From Lolium rigidum (taxonomy: Eukaryota; Streptophyta; Magnoliopsida; Poales; Poaceae), in assembly GCF_022539505.1 (NCBI RefSeq), contig NC_061510.1:40263047-40327046 (forward strand): DNA of 64,000 nt, in the 5' to 3' direction. This document shows, in pieces, positions 21,082 to 32,757 of the stretch. Position numbers and translations under genes: made by a program. A model generated the notes under the pieces. It was not told the DNA's origin and made no database searches. It saw only the letters and a program-made list of their open reading frames with translations. Positions within the stretch are counted from its first letter, which is position 1; each line of letters starts with the position of its first letter.

Positions 21082-23150
21082 CGTGTCTATGCATAGATTG
21101 GTTGCACGAGTAGAACACAATTGTTTTGTGGGCATTGATGCTTTGTTGTCTTTAGTTCATGTACTTTGCATCTTGCGGCATGGTGGGATGAAGCGGCCCG
21201 GGCTAACTTTACATGACCGCGTTCATGAGACTTGCTCCACGTTCGACATGCAACTTGTATTGCATAAGTGGCTTTGCGGGTGTCTGTCTCTCCCACCATA
21301 GTGAAGATTCAATTTACTCTTTCTATTGACAACACTAGTATCAATGTTGTGGTTCATGTTCGTAGGTAGATTGGATCTTACTCGAAAACCCTAAACCACG
21401 TAAAATATGCAAACCAAATTAGAGGCGTCTAACTTGTTTTTGCAGGGTTTGGTGATGTGATATGGTCATGATGTGATATGGCCATGATGTGATGATGAAT
21501 ATGTATGAGATGATCATTATTGTATTGTGGCAACCGGCAGGAGCCTTATGGTTGTCTTTATATTTCATGTTGTAGTATTATTTCAAAGTAGTTGTAATAG
21601 TTGCTACACACGGTGAAAAACCATGAAGACGGCGCCATGGACCTTGACGCTACGCCGACGATGATGGAGATCATGTCCGTTGATGATGGAGGATCATGTC
21701 CGTGCTTTGGAGATGAAGATCAAAGGCGCAAAGACTAAACGGCCATATCATATCACATATGAATTGCATGTGATGATAATCCTTTATGCATCTTATTTTG
21801 CTTAGATCGCGACGGTAGCATTATAAGATGATCCCTCAGATTAATATCAAGATAATAAAGTGTTCTCCCCTCGTATGCACCGTTGCTACAGTTCGTCGTT
21901 TCGAAGCATCTCGTGATGATCGGATGTGATAGACTCTACGTTCACATACAACGGGTGTAAGCCATGTTTGCACACGCGGAATACTTGGGTTTGCTTGACG
22001 ATCCTAGCATGTACAGACATGGCCTCGGGACAACGGAAACTGAAAGGTTGAAAACGAGTCATATGGATGATATGATCAACATGTTGATGTTCACCATTGA
22101 AGCTACATCATCTCACGTGATGATCGGTTTTGGTGTAGTGGATGTGGATCGTATACCACTTAACAACTATGAGGGATGTTGTATTAAGTGGGAGTTCATT
22201 AGTAATTAGATTAAAACATTAACTAATTATCATAAACATAGTGTAAGTAGTATTTTGAATTAATTTTGTAGTATTGGCATCCGTTTTCTACCATGCGCTA
22301 GTCTTGTAATTGAGATAGAAATACTGTTAAAATCTGACAAGAAACTTTACGGACTGGTACCGTATTGTTAAAGAATCAAGAAATGATTAAGTCATATTGC
22401 AAACTTTTAGTAAACCTCACATTGTTGATTCAAAGAGCTATGGTTTCAATTAGTACCTAAAGTTATCTTGTCTCCTTGAAACTTGAAGTTCAAATCTGTT
22501 TGAAAAGTAAGGAGCTGAAAATTAAGTTTTCAGAAATAATCAAGGTATGAGATATATGTGATATCTAAGACCTTATTGCAAGATGATATAATATAGTTTG
22601 GTGAGACTACATAAACTCATAAGTTTTATGGGAATGTACGAAGGTTGAAGACGCCAGGCGTCCCAATCCTCCAACTATTGGGGCACTAACGATATTCGTA
22701 TATCCATGAAGTGATCGTCCTTAGTATGCACCGTTGCTAAGACTCGTCGTTTCGAAGCATCTCGTGATGATCGGGTGTTATAGATTCTACGTGTGCATAC
22801 AACGGATGCAAGCCAGATTTGCACATGCGAATACTGAGGTTAAACTTTACGAGCCTAGCATGTACAAACATGGTCTCGGAAAGTCGTCATGATATAACGG
22901 ATAAAATTATGAGTGAAATTGTTCATCATATTACAAAGTTACTAATAGTGAAATCTGGAACACTTATCATATGATGATCAACTTCAAAGTAAAAACCTCA
23001 AAGTTATTGGTATTTGACCAATGGACCTAGAAGTTATTGAAGATGAAGTGTTTTCTGAGAATGATGGTCAAATGAAAACAATGAGTTGTTCAAATTATGA
23101 CATTACTCCATGTACGATGGATAAGTTATTATAAATTTTAATGGTGAAAC
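21082..23150 (+). pseudogene. BARE-like leader and gag remnant
   Basis: No long ORF remains. The leader after the primer site keeps BARE-type blocks such as GATGAAGCGGCCCGGG (21187-21202). A 160-bp segment appears twice (21871-22029 and 22721-22880). The only ORF of note (21964-22209) begins inside the first copy and is unlikely to be gag. Gag coding sequence is not recognisable, so it is either lost or too decayed. Confidence 0.6.
21871..22880 (+). repeat. Internal direct repeat of the BARE leader (160 bp twice)
   Basis: Copies at 21871-22029 and 22721-22880 share CGTATGCACCGTTGCTA-like starts (TAGTATG in copy two), the run TCGTTTCGAAGCATCTCGTG and a CCTAGCATGTACA segment near the end. The copies are 850 bp apart, with decayed sequence between them. 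Confidence 0.8.
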
Positions 23151-23199
23151 ACACATACATAACACTGACGCTAAAATTCCATAAGGCAAATGATTTGAA

Positions 23200-25757
23200 T
23201 TCCACTTATTTGTGGAACCGCCATTTAGGTCATGTTAGAGAGGAACGCATGAAGGAACTCCATGCAAATGGATTTTTGGAGTCATTCGATTTTTGAATCG
23301 TTTGGCGCTTGCAAATCTTTTCTAAAGAGAATGACTAAAATACCGTTCATAGGCCAAGAGTTAAACGGGCAACTAAACTTAGTGGAAATATACATGATGA
23401 TGTATATGGTTCACTGGGCATAGTTGTGTGCAGAAGATTATTCTACTTCATGAAAACTTCCAACAATGAATTGAGTATATATATGTGGATATATTCGATA
23501 AGGAAGAAGTTTGAAACATTTGAATGGATTCAAATAAATTTCAGCATGAAGTGGAAATCATCGTAATAGAAAAGTCAAATATCTATGATTGGATCATAGT
23601 GAAAATATTTGAATTACGAGTTTTAGCGAACATCTAAGAGAGTTATGAAATTGTTCTACAACTCACGTTTTTTGGAGTATCATAATGATGATGGAGTATC
23701 CGAGAGATGTATCCATACCTTGTTGGGTCAATGATGAGATAAAATATTGAAGCCATTATATTTTTGTGGATTATGCTTTAGAGACTACCGCTTTTACACT
23801 GAATAGAGCATCATCATGATTCGTTGAAATGACACCATACGAGTTATGGCATGGGTATGAACCTAATAATCTTTTCTTAAATTTTGGTATGCATAGCATA
23901 AGTAAATAAGTTTTCAATCAAAATCGGATGAATGTCTTTGTTGGTTATCCCAAAGAATTAATTGGGAATTCTTTCCACTATGGAGATAAAGATAAAAGTG
24001 TTTGTCGATGTTTCTTACTTATTTCCAAGAAATTGTTTCTAGCGAAGTATTTGAGTGGGAGGACAATAGAACTTGATAAGGTTTATGAACCTGAGCATAA
24101 TGATCAGAGTAGCGCAACGATCGGAAATGGTTCCGAAGCGGCCACGACGATCATGGCTCCCGTGACTACAAAGTGTTTTAGCCATGGAGATCGAAGAACA
24201 TATTGAACCTTGTAGGTATGGTTTACTTTGTGTTCAAATAAATTATTTGTGAACAAAGGATTGATGTTGAACAATGATAAACCAACTACAAACAAAGAAG
24301 TTATGATGGGCCCTGACTCCGTTAAAATGGCTATACGCCATAAAATCCAAGATAGATGAATACTTTTTGAAAGTAAATGGATATAAAAAAATTGATGGAA
24401 TTGGATGTAATATCCTTGAAGAAGCTCGACTTGTCGAAAAATTGTTTACAACAAAGTTCAAAGAGTTGACTACGATAAGATTAGATTTTCCGTAGCAATG
24501 CTTATAGTCTATGTGGATTATTCTAGTAATCGCTACATATTTCTTTTATGAGATATGCTAGTAGGATGGCAAAATACATTACTTAACAGAAGTGTGTGTT
24601 AAAGGTGTATACAAGATACAACCAAGAGTTTTGCTAGTCCGTGGAATACTAGATAGGTATACGAACTTCAATTGGATGAAGTGAGTATCACAGAGTTGGA
24701 ATCTTCACCGGATGAAATAGTCAAAGAGTTTTTGATTTCATCAGAAACGATGAAGATGCTTGCATTTGCAAGAAATTAAGTGGGAGCGGTGAGACATATT
24801 TATAATACTTTATGTAGATGACATATAGTTGGTTATAAATTATGTAATTATATACTTGATTAAAAGGTTTCATTGAGAATTGACTTCAATGAAAAGATAT
24901 GGACTGAAACATATTTAGTGTCAAGATCTATGAAGATAGATTGAAACACATAATAAGTTTAAGTCAAAGTACATAGAATGGATATTGAAGTAGTTCAATA
25001 TAGAAATATTAAGAAGATGTTCTTGTCATGTGAAGGTTTAACAGACTTGAGTGTATCTGACACTCAATGAGTAAAAACACATGAGTGATTATAGATCACG
25101 AATAATATGTACACAATCAGATGACCTGTGCTCTAAAGTGTTATGGGCATGTACCAGAATGATTCATGAGATGATCACAAGAGAACAGTAAAGAATATCC
25201 AAGTGTGCTTTATAAGAACCAAGGATATATATAGTTTTATATGGGGTAATGACAAACAAATCGTTGTAAGGTGTTGCACCGATATTAGTTTGATCACATA
25301 TAAAAATGATTTTCAAATCTCAATTAGGCTAAGTGCTGTTTAAAAGGTAACACAATGCTAGATTTAGAAGAGTTCTAAATATTGTGACGGATTCTACAAA
25401 AGAAGGCAGAGTATGTCATTGTTTTGACAATAATTGAGAATGTTAAGTCAAGAAGTTCTTTGAGAACTTGGTGTAGTTCCGATTGTGTCAGAACTTTGAA
25501 GCTATATTGTTATGACAGTATTGGTGACATATTTCAGACCGCGGAATTAAGGTTCCACCAAAAGACTAAACATATTTAATGCCGACTCATTTGGAAAATG
25601 AGTGATGCGTTGAGACGCAAATGAATTGCAAAATACATACGTTTCTTTGCGTGTCAGAACCATTGACTAAAACCTCTCCCGTAAGCAAAACATGATAAAG
25701 CACCATAAGGCCAAGGTGTTATATCTTTACAAATGTAAACTAGATTATTGACTCTAG
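23200..25757 (+). pseudogene. BARE-like pol remnant (integrase, RT, RNase H)
   Basis: Short frames still show YLWNRHLGHVREERMKELHA (GAG-pre-integrase, about 23205-23264), integrase traces near 23300-23900 and RT with LYVDD at 24808-24822. Many stops and frameshifts in every frame exclude function. The order is the standard Copia order on the plus strand. Confidence 0.8.
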
Positions 25758-25770
25758 TGCAAGTGGAAGC

Positions 25771-27580
25771 TGTTGGAGATATGCCCAAGACGCAATAATA
25801 AAGTGCTTATTATATATCTTTGTGTTTATGATAAATGTTTATATACCATGCTATAATTGTATTAACCGAAACATTGATACATGTGTGTTATGTAAACAAC
25901 AAGGAGTCCCTAGTAAGCCTCTTGTATAACTAGCTTGTTGATTAATAGATGATCATAGTTTCATGATCATGAACATTGGATGTTATTAATAACAAGGTTA
26001 TGTCATTATGTGAATGATGTAATGGACACACCCAATTAAGTGTAGCATAAGATCACGTCATTAAGTTCATTTGCTATAAGCTTTCGATACATAGTTACCT
26101 AGTCCTTCGACCATGAGATCATGTAAATCACTTATGCCGGAAGGGTACTTTGATTACATCAAACGCCACTACGTAAATGGGTGGTTATAAAGGTGGCATT
26201 AGGTATTCGGAAAGTATGAGTTGAGGCATATGGATCAACAGTGGGATTTGTCCATCCCGATGACGGATAGATATACTCTGGGCCCTCTCGGTGGAATGTC
26301 GTCTAATTATCTTGCAAGCATATGAATGGTTCATAAGAGATGACATATCACGGTACGAGTAAAGAGTACTTGTCGGAGACGAGTTTGAACGAGGTATAGA
26401 GATACCGATGATCAAACCTTGGACAAGTAAAATATCGCGTGACAAAGGGAATCGGTATCGTATGTAAATGGTTCAATCGATCACTAATTCATCGTTGAAT
26501 ATGTGGGAGCCATTATGGATCTCCAGATACCGCTATTGGTTATTGGTCGGAGAGAGGTCTCAACCATCTCTACATAGTTCGCGAACCGTAGGGTGACACA
26601 CTTAAGGTTTGATGTCGTTTAAGTAGATATGGAATATGGAATGGAGTTCGAAGTTTTGTTTGGAGTCTCGGATGGGATCCAGGACATCACGAGGAGTTCG
26701 GAATGGTCCGGAGAATAAGATTCATATATAGGAAGTCACTTTCCAAGTTTGGAAATGATCCGGTGCATTTATGGAAGGTTCTAGAAGGTTCTAGAAAAGT
26801 CCGGAATAAATCACCATGGAAAGTGGAGTCCCGGAGGGACTCCACCTTGCATGACCGGCCAACCCTAAGGGGGAGGAGTCCCAGGTGGACTCCCCAATGG
26901 TGGCCGGCCAACCCCCCCAAGGAAGGGGTGGGAGTCCCACCTTGAGTAGGATTCCCCCCTTGGGTAGGTTTTGTCCCTATGGAAGGTTTTGGTTTAGGGT
27001 CTTATTCGAAGACTTGGATACCAACACTTGGGGATTTCCACCTATATAATGAGGATGAGAGGGAGGGGGCTGCCCACTCTTGGCCGCACCACCTAGGGCC
27101 CCCATGGCCGGCGCCCTACCCCCTCTCTCTCCCCAAACCCTAGCGCCCCTCCTCCACATACTACTCCCGCAGCGCATAGGCGAAGCCCTGCCGGAGTTCT
27201 CCACCACCACCGCCACCACGCCGTCGTGCTGCCGGGATTCCGAGGAGGATCTACTACTTTCGCTGCCCGCTGGAACGGGGAGGAGGGCGTCGTCTTCATC
27301 AACACCGTACGTGTGACCGAGTACGGAGGTGCTGCCCGATTGTGGCACCGTCAAGTTCTTCTACGCGCTTTTGCAAGCTGTCAAGATCTTCTACGTGCTT
27401 TTGCAAGCGGCAAGTGATCGACTACATCCACCACGAGATCTAATCTCGTTAGGCTTTGGAAATCTTCGAGGGTTAGTCTCATGATCTTCTCGTTGCTACC
27501 GTCTACTAGATTAGATCTTGGCTTGTGTTTTCGTTCTTGCGGTAGGAATTTTTTTGTTTTCTATGCTACGAATCCCATCA
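25771..27580 (+). repeat. BARE-like 3' LTR
   Basis: Begins TGTTGGAGATATGCCC after the purine-rich AAGTGGAAGC and ends GAATCCCATCA at 27580. Only two bases (GG) separate it from the first base of element D. Confidence 0.93.
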
Positions 27581-27582
27581 GG

Positions 27583-28129
27583 TGGTCCTCGGCAATACCC
27601 ACCTTTAGGGGCTTAGGGTTGACGGAATCATGTAGGCTGACACGAGACATCGGATACCAAATAGACAGGGAGAGAGATTTACCTAGGTCCGAGGCCCTCG
27701 ATGAGGTAAAACCCTTAGTTCCTGCTTGTCTGATCTTGATTTATCGAATATACCGGGTTACAATAGGGTAGCCGAAGACTATGAGTATGATCTCGTCGAG
27801 AGGCTAAGATTCTAATGACCTAACTCTAGACTTGCGGTGAATCTATATGTTGTGATTGTGTCCCTTGGCAGACCCTCTCTTGGCCATTATATTGCAGGCC
27901 AGGTCTCAAGAGTTATGTCCGGGTACCACTAGGTTACAAAGAGTTCTACTTCTAAATCGTCATTATTTAGCATCTTCTTGCCTTGTCCGTCAAGAATCCT
28001 ATTTCGGGTGAGTCTCCTTTTCTAGAATCGACGTATTGGCCCACCTTGGTCGGTGGATGATCTTCATGGGCCCCTGGTTGGGCCATAGGAGGTAGCATAA
28101 TGTTGGTTACCCGAAGGGTAATGCCCACA
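27583..28129 (-). repeat. Element D, 3' LTR
   Basis: Begins TGGTCCTCGG and ends GGTAATGCCCACA. It pairs with 45085-45633. The LTR edge contains the small palindrome TTACCCGAAGGGTAA (28107-28121). Confidence 0.9.
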
Positions 28130-28131
28130 TC

Positions 28132-28147
28132 AGTAGCCCCCGAGTGT
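28132..28147 (-). other. Polypurine tract of element D
   Basis: Plus strand AGTAGCCCCCGAGTGT; the element strand is ACTCGGGGGCTACT, two bases from the LTR. Two further copies of the core lie in the repeat at 28259-28341 and 28618-28700. Confidence 0.8.
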
Positions 28148-28258
28148 CTGGCCGAAGTAAAACTTCGGGCAGGGACTAAAATTGTCTTCTGTCAAATGTC
28201 CATAGTTGCTGAAAAGACTTGCCCCTTCTTCATAATTTTGAAATCAAAAGCACATTTT

Positions 28259-28700
28259 TATCGGGTGCGCGTCCAGCGCTCCCGATGGAAGTAGCCCCCG
28301 AGTCTAGGTACGGATGCTTGCAACCATGTGTAGACTCAAGTTGTACTACTCGAAGATTCTGCTGCCGATATTTTCTTCAAGTTGTCGCAATCATCCAATA
28401 TCTTTTCTATATCGGGTCCTTTAAATCTTCGAGTGAAGTCATGCTAGATGATAGTACGTAAGGGATTGGAGTAACGCGCCCATATTTACTCGATAAATCG
28501 ATGCTGGTTAACTACCGATGGCAAAACAACGTTAACCCACTCAGAATCAAGTCCCGGGGCATGATCCTGGATCTTTTGAAATCTTCGGGTCCATATTCTT
28601 TCATCTTCAATACTTCTTATCGGGTGCGCGTCCAGCACTCCCAATGGGAGTAGCCTCCGAGTCTAGGCACGGATGCTTGCAACCGTGTGTAGACTCAAGT
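28259..28700. repeat. 83-bp direct repeat carrying extra polypurine motifs
   Basis: Copies at 28259-28341 and 28618-28700 both run from ATCGGGTGCGCGTCCAGC to TGTGTAGACTCAAG and include GTAGCCCCCGAGT or GTAGCCTCCGAGT. A short relative, GCTCCCAATGGGAGT, recurs at about 31914-31928 inside the antisense gene. Confidence 0.82.
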
Positions 28701-28993
28701 CGATCAACTTGATGTTACAAATTCCTTCGGGTGCTATATGAGGAGTCGATACTTTTGATGACATCATCAATGACATGGCCTCTGCAGTGGCTTGATTGAC
28801 AAGACGTGACTTAACGGGCCCACTCTACATCTGCGCGGTCAGTTAGGAAATGACTGGTCCTTGCGTGCTGACCGAGGCGCCTCCTCGATTTCCGCGTGTA
28901 GTGGGAGAAAATGTCCTTTGGCACGACGGATTTGTTAACACGTGGTGACCTAATCTCCGGTCCCTCGGTTCAATCCCATGGTAACTCCCCTTT

Positions 28994-29000
28994 TATAAAG
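28994..29000 (+). promoter_or_regulatory. TATA box of the antisense gene of element D
   Basis: TATAAAG lies 130 bp upstream of the ATG at 29129 and is followed by a pyrimidine-rich 5' leader (29025-29110), as in ordinary plant core promoters. It points opposite to element D's own transcription. Confidence 0.55.
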
Positions 29001-29128
29001 GAGAAAGCAGATTTTACTTCCCATGTTCTCCTTTTTCACCGCTTTCTTCCTCCTTTGCTCTTCCTTCTCACAGCTACCGCGCCGCCGCCATTCTTCAGTT
29101 CACCATTTCACTCCAAACACATCCCAAG

Positions 29129-31771
29129 ATGGTGAAGAAGAAGGGCTCTGCCGCCACCACCGGTGTTGCTTCAAGCAGCGTCGTTGCCAAGTCAACTGTT
29201 GACGCATCGAAAAGGGTTGCGCCGGAGGTTTCCGCCACTGCACCCAAGGATGCCCCTAGCGACTGGCCCGCTTCGACAATGGCGAAGTGCAGCGAGAAGA
29301 AGGCACGCAGCCTTGGCTTGATCTCCCCCGAAGAGGGAAATTTCATATTACCAGGTTTGCCCTCACGCCCCAATCCTCCTGTCGGTTTTACCGTGATGTT
29401 TATATCATTCTTGTATCGGGGATTATCTCTCCCTGCCCATGAGTTTCTTCGGCGTCTTCTGCATATGTAAGGGATCCAGTTATGGCAGCTAACTCCCAAC
29501 TCCATCCGACATCTTGCTATTTTTAACACCCTCTGTGAGGCTTTTCTTGGCATTTATCCTCACTGTGTTTGTGGAAGAAGATCTTCTTTGTCAAACGCTA
29601 CAACAGTAGCAGTGGATCCTTTGTCACTGGCGAAGTTGGGTTTGTCGTCCGTAAGGAGGCGAATTACTTCAATTTGCCAATGAGAGAGTCAGTCCAAGGG
29701 TGGAGATTGAAGTGGTTCTACCTCAAAGATTCATCGGCATCTAACATGTGCCTACTGAAAGTTGTCGATGTCCTTGAAGATGTGCCAAAGAAGTCTTGGA
29801 AGAATATATTGACATCCGAAGAAAAGTATGTGGTCGAAAATTGTTTGATAGAATTCTTCGGATTAAGGAGTCTGACGGCCAAACTATGATGGGCACTAAA
29901 ATTGTGGTTGTGTTCTTGAAACGTCGCATCCAACAAATTATGTCTAGAGCTCACCAGATGTGGTTATATTCATGTCCTAAGGACGAGACTAGGGTCAACG
30001 TTGCAGAATTGTTTGAGAAGGAACTACTGATGAAGTTAGACGTTTGACTCATTTTAGTCAAGAGGACTCGATTCCACTTCTGGCCCTTCAGGAGCCTTAT
30101 GACTTCGATCATCAACCAACTGAGGTGAATCTCTTTCATGTTCATGCTTATATTTGCACTCGATACACTCTATTTCTCTTTATTAAATCTTCGTCTAATT
30201 TGACAGGTTCCATCAACTATTGAATACTTTCCAAATGTGTCTGAAGAAAATCTTGAAGAGGGTGGTTCTACAGTCAACATAGAATCATGTGCCGAAGAAA
30301 ATGAAATCCTCGAAGAAGAAGACAATGATCCTGCCAATCCCGAAGCTTTTTCTGCAAATCATATATCCTTTGCTGATGACTTAAGAAATACAGCGGAGTC
30401 GAATCATGACAATGATGGTGGTCGTGCTCCCTTTGTTGATGCAAATCCGGAGAAAACCAGCGCGCAACCGCGGAAGATACCTTCTGGCGGCTTTGCGGAC
30501 GAGGACGACCTGCTCGACTTGTAAGTTTCTTCTGCTATTCTTAAAGTTGATTTATATTCTTATACTTATTTTGAATGATTTATATGCTTGTAGCAATGAA
30601 GGCTTTATAGAGCCTCCTTCGAAGAAGGCGAAGGCGAGCCTCTGCAGGCTAACTCCCGCAGCCTCCGAGGCTTCTGCTCTGCCAGCAGCTGCGGCTGCTC
30701 AACCTTCGACTGCCTCTTCTCTTTCGAAGGGGAAAGAAGTTCCTTCGGCAGCTGCCATTTCCCCTTCTTCCAGCGAGAAACCTGTAAGTGTTTCGACTTT
30801 TGCTTTTCTTGTTGATGGTTCTCCTTCTACCAGCCCTCGAATCTACATTCGACTGCTTGCAATCGAGTGTGGACTTCAAAAGATGCATTGTTATTAAGGT
30901 GTTAACTTGACTTTGTCTTCACTTTTATAGGGCATTCAAACTTCCATCACTATTCTGAAGGGTTTTGCCTCCCAGTTCTGTTCACTCGAAGCCGATAAGG
31001 CTCGACTTCAAGAGGAGGTGCAATCGACTTCCTCAAAGCTTGACCAAGCAATAAAAAATGGCTGCTGCTGCCCATCAAAATGCGGATTCCTTGAAAAAGG
31101 AATTTGATCAACTGAAGAAGAAGTTGAAGGAGGAGGAGAAGGAAAAAGCCCAAGCCCAAAGGAAGGGAAGGGAGGATCTTCTTCACAGATCTACCTTGGC
31201 TCTGCTTGGTAATATTTTACTGTTTTACCCTTGAATCTCCTTTACTTAACTTCATTGGGTTTCAATTTTCACTTCTTATTTTCTGCAGAAGTTGCCGATA
31301 TTCCTTCTAGTTCCGTAGGCAAACTCCCGGATGGTTCTTCTCGCCGACGCTATTTCTTTGGTGATCGAGTCCGGCGACCTCGTCTGAGCTCTTCTTCGGA
31401 AGAACAAGGCGGTCATGTCGAGACTTCATGCCATGATCCTCCCCAAAGCAGATCAACAAAAGGCACTGGGGCAGCTAGCGGGTACTTTTTCCGTCAACAC
31501 CGAAGGCACCATCGAGGTATTCAAACATACCTCACGTACCTACGATTCTATCCTTGCTTTTCAGCTTCTGATGGGGCACGGCTTCAAAGCCGACATGGAA
31601 CAACTGCTGAAGGAGCTGCCGAAGGATCAAGATGGGCAAGCCATCAACCTCAGCCTTTTCAAAGTATCAGCGCGCAAATGCGCACTGCAAATTCTTGAAC
31701 TGGTGTCGGCTAATAAATCAACTACCGGAAGAGCTGGCCCAATTTTATCGATGCTGACTCAAGCCCCCTGA
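29129..31771 (+). pseudogene. Antisense ORF of Tat-type element D (gypsy-type transposon domain, intron-bearing)
   Basis: It opens MVKKKGSAATTG at an ATG in good context. The first exon holds the plant 'putative gypsy type transposon' domain (PF04195 in my recollection): FISFLYRGLSLPAHEFLRRL, then WKKIFFVKRYNSSSGSF, MRESVQGWRLKWFYLKD and KKSWKNILTSEEK. It is broken by a stop at 29468 and frameshifts near 29565 and 29845. The reading frame then jumps clean GT-AG introns: 30125-30206, 30521-30593, 30784-30930 and 31209-31288. Later exons encode an acidic part, an S/A/P-rich part, a coiled coil (frameshift near 31053) and a conserved block (MSRLHAMILPKADQQKALGQ, FKHTSRTYDSILAFQLLMGH) ending with TGA at 31769. 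Such antisense ORFs are known in Tat elements; their role is unknown. Confidence 0.78.
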
Positions 31772-31979
31772 ATTTTTCCTTTTACCAAGTCATAATCTCA
31801 TCATTTGGCTCAAACAATTGCATTTTCCAAGGCCGTTTGATTGTAATGAATTCCATGCTGGCAATGTTGCTAGTTTTTTCCTGTTTAATTGTGATGTTCC
31901 TGGCTTTTTGAATGCTCCCAATGGGAGTGAAATCAATTGACATTGTTCCTTGACACACTCGACGGTGTACTTTTTGCAG

Positions 31980-32757
31980 GTGGCTCTTGTACCTTCCTTT
32001 TTCGAAGGTTCTTCGGTTGATGGTTCTGAAAGTGATCGGCTTCAACGCATGAAGGCCCGCATTCTTCAAATGGAAAGAGATATGCATGGTATCCATGCCA
32101 TGTCTGCTATTATAAAGAAGAAAGGCGAGCTAGCAATTGATGCAGAGCGATATGTATTAAGCGAGCTGCAAAAAGCAATAGAAAGCTTGAACTCTAAGTT
32201 CCTATCCCTTTTTTGTTTACTTCGATGGTGTTGATAATTTTTTCCTGATTTCGTCTTTGTCATTGCTTTTGTCAGTCGTTGCTCTGAATTTATCGGAAGA
32301 AAACAAGCGAGTACACGAACGCGTAGATGCTTTGACCAATCTGGCTCAATTCAATGAAGTCTTCTGGACAAACAAGTCAAAGGCTACTACTGTCACAAAA
32401 TACCAAGATCGGGTGCAACAAGTGCACCTATTCTTCGACAAGTGACATGCATGCATGAAGATGATCTGGAAAACGATGTTTCCCCTCAACCCAATACCTC
32501 CATCATTTTTGGCCTTGATAGTGAACTTCAAGAATGCTAAAAAGGTGCGCGAATTAGTTCGCAATCAACTTCTTGCAGGAGCCGAATCAGCTTTCGCTTT
32601 TGTGCTATCGCAACATCCTTCATTGGACTTGATGGCAATTGCAAATGCTGATGGCGATGTAAGCCAATTTTATCCCGCTGTAAAAGTCCCTACTTCTATT
32701 GTAATTGATAGGCTAGAAGACAGCACGGAAGTAGATGATCCAGTAGGAATTATGTAA
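31980..32757 (+). pseudogene. Antisense gene of element D, distal exons
   Basis: After an acceptor TTTTTGCAG (31971-31979) a new exon reads VALVPSFFEGSSVDGSESDR and a helical, charged stretch ending near SELQKAIESLNSK. A further acceptor (AG at 32274-32275) leads to LNLSEENKRVHERVDALTNL and, after a stop at 32443, AKKVRELVRNQLLAGAESAF. It ends with TAA at 32755. The donor between the two exons (about 32191) has lost GT. It is probably the C-terminal half of the same gene, or an alternative 3' end. I do not recognise a domain; heptad-like spacing suggests coiled coil. Confidence 0.6.

Larger units (their letters stand above)
19256..27580 (+). mobile_element. BARE/Angela-like Copia element with decayed interior
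   Basis: Two 1.81-kb LTRs (19256-21068 and 25771-27580) opening TGTTGGAGATATGCCC enclose a 4.7-kb interior. The initiator-Met tRNA primer site and a polypurine stretch are present. Traces of gag-pol can be read only in short frames: GAG-pre-integrase at about 23208 and RT YVDD at 24811. The LTRs are very alike, yet the interior is full of stops, so the copy may have been made from an already defective template using trans-acting enzymes. The left flank is ATTTT but the right flank is GGTGG, so no target duplication is present. Confidence 0.92.

Noticed and set aside
29129..32757. Antisense ORF as an ordinary host gene
   Set aside because: It lies between the LTRs of element D in the place where Tat elements carry an antisense ORF, and its domain is retroelement-associated.
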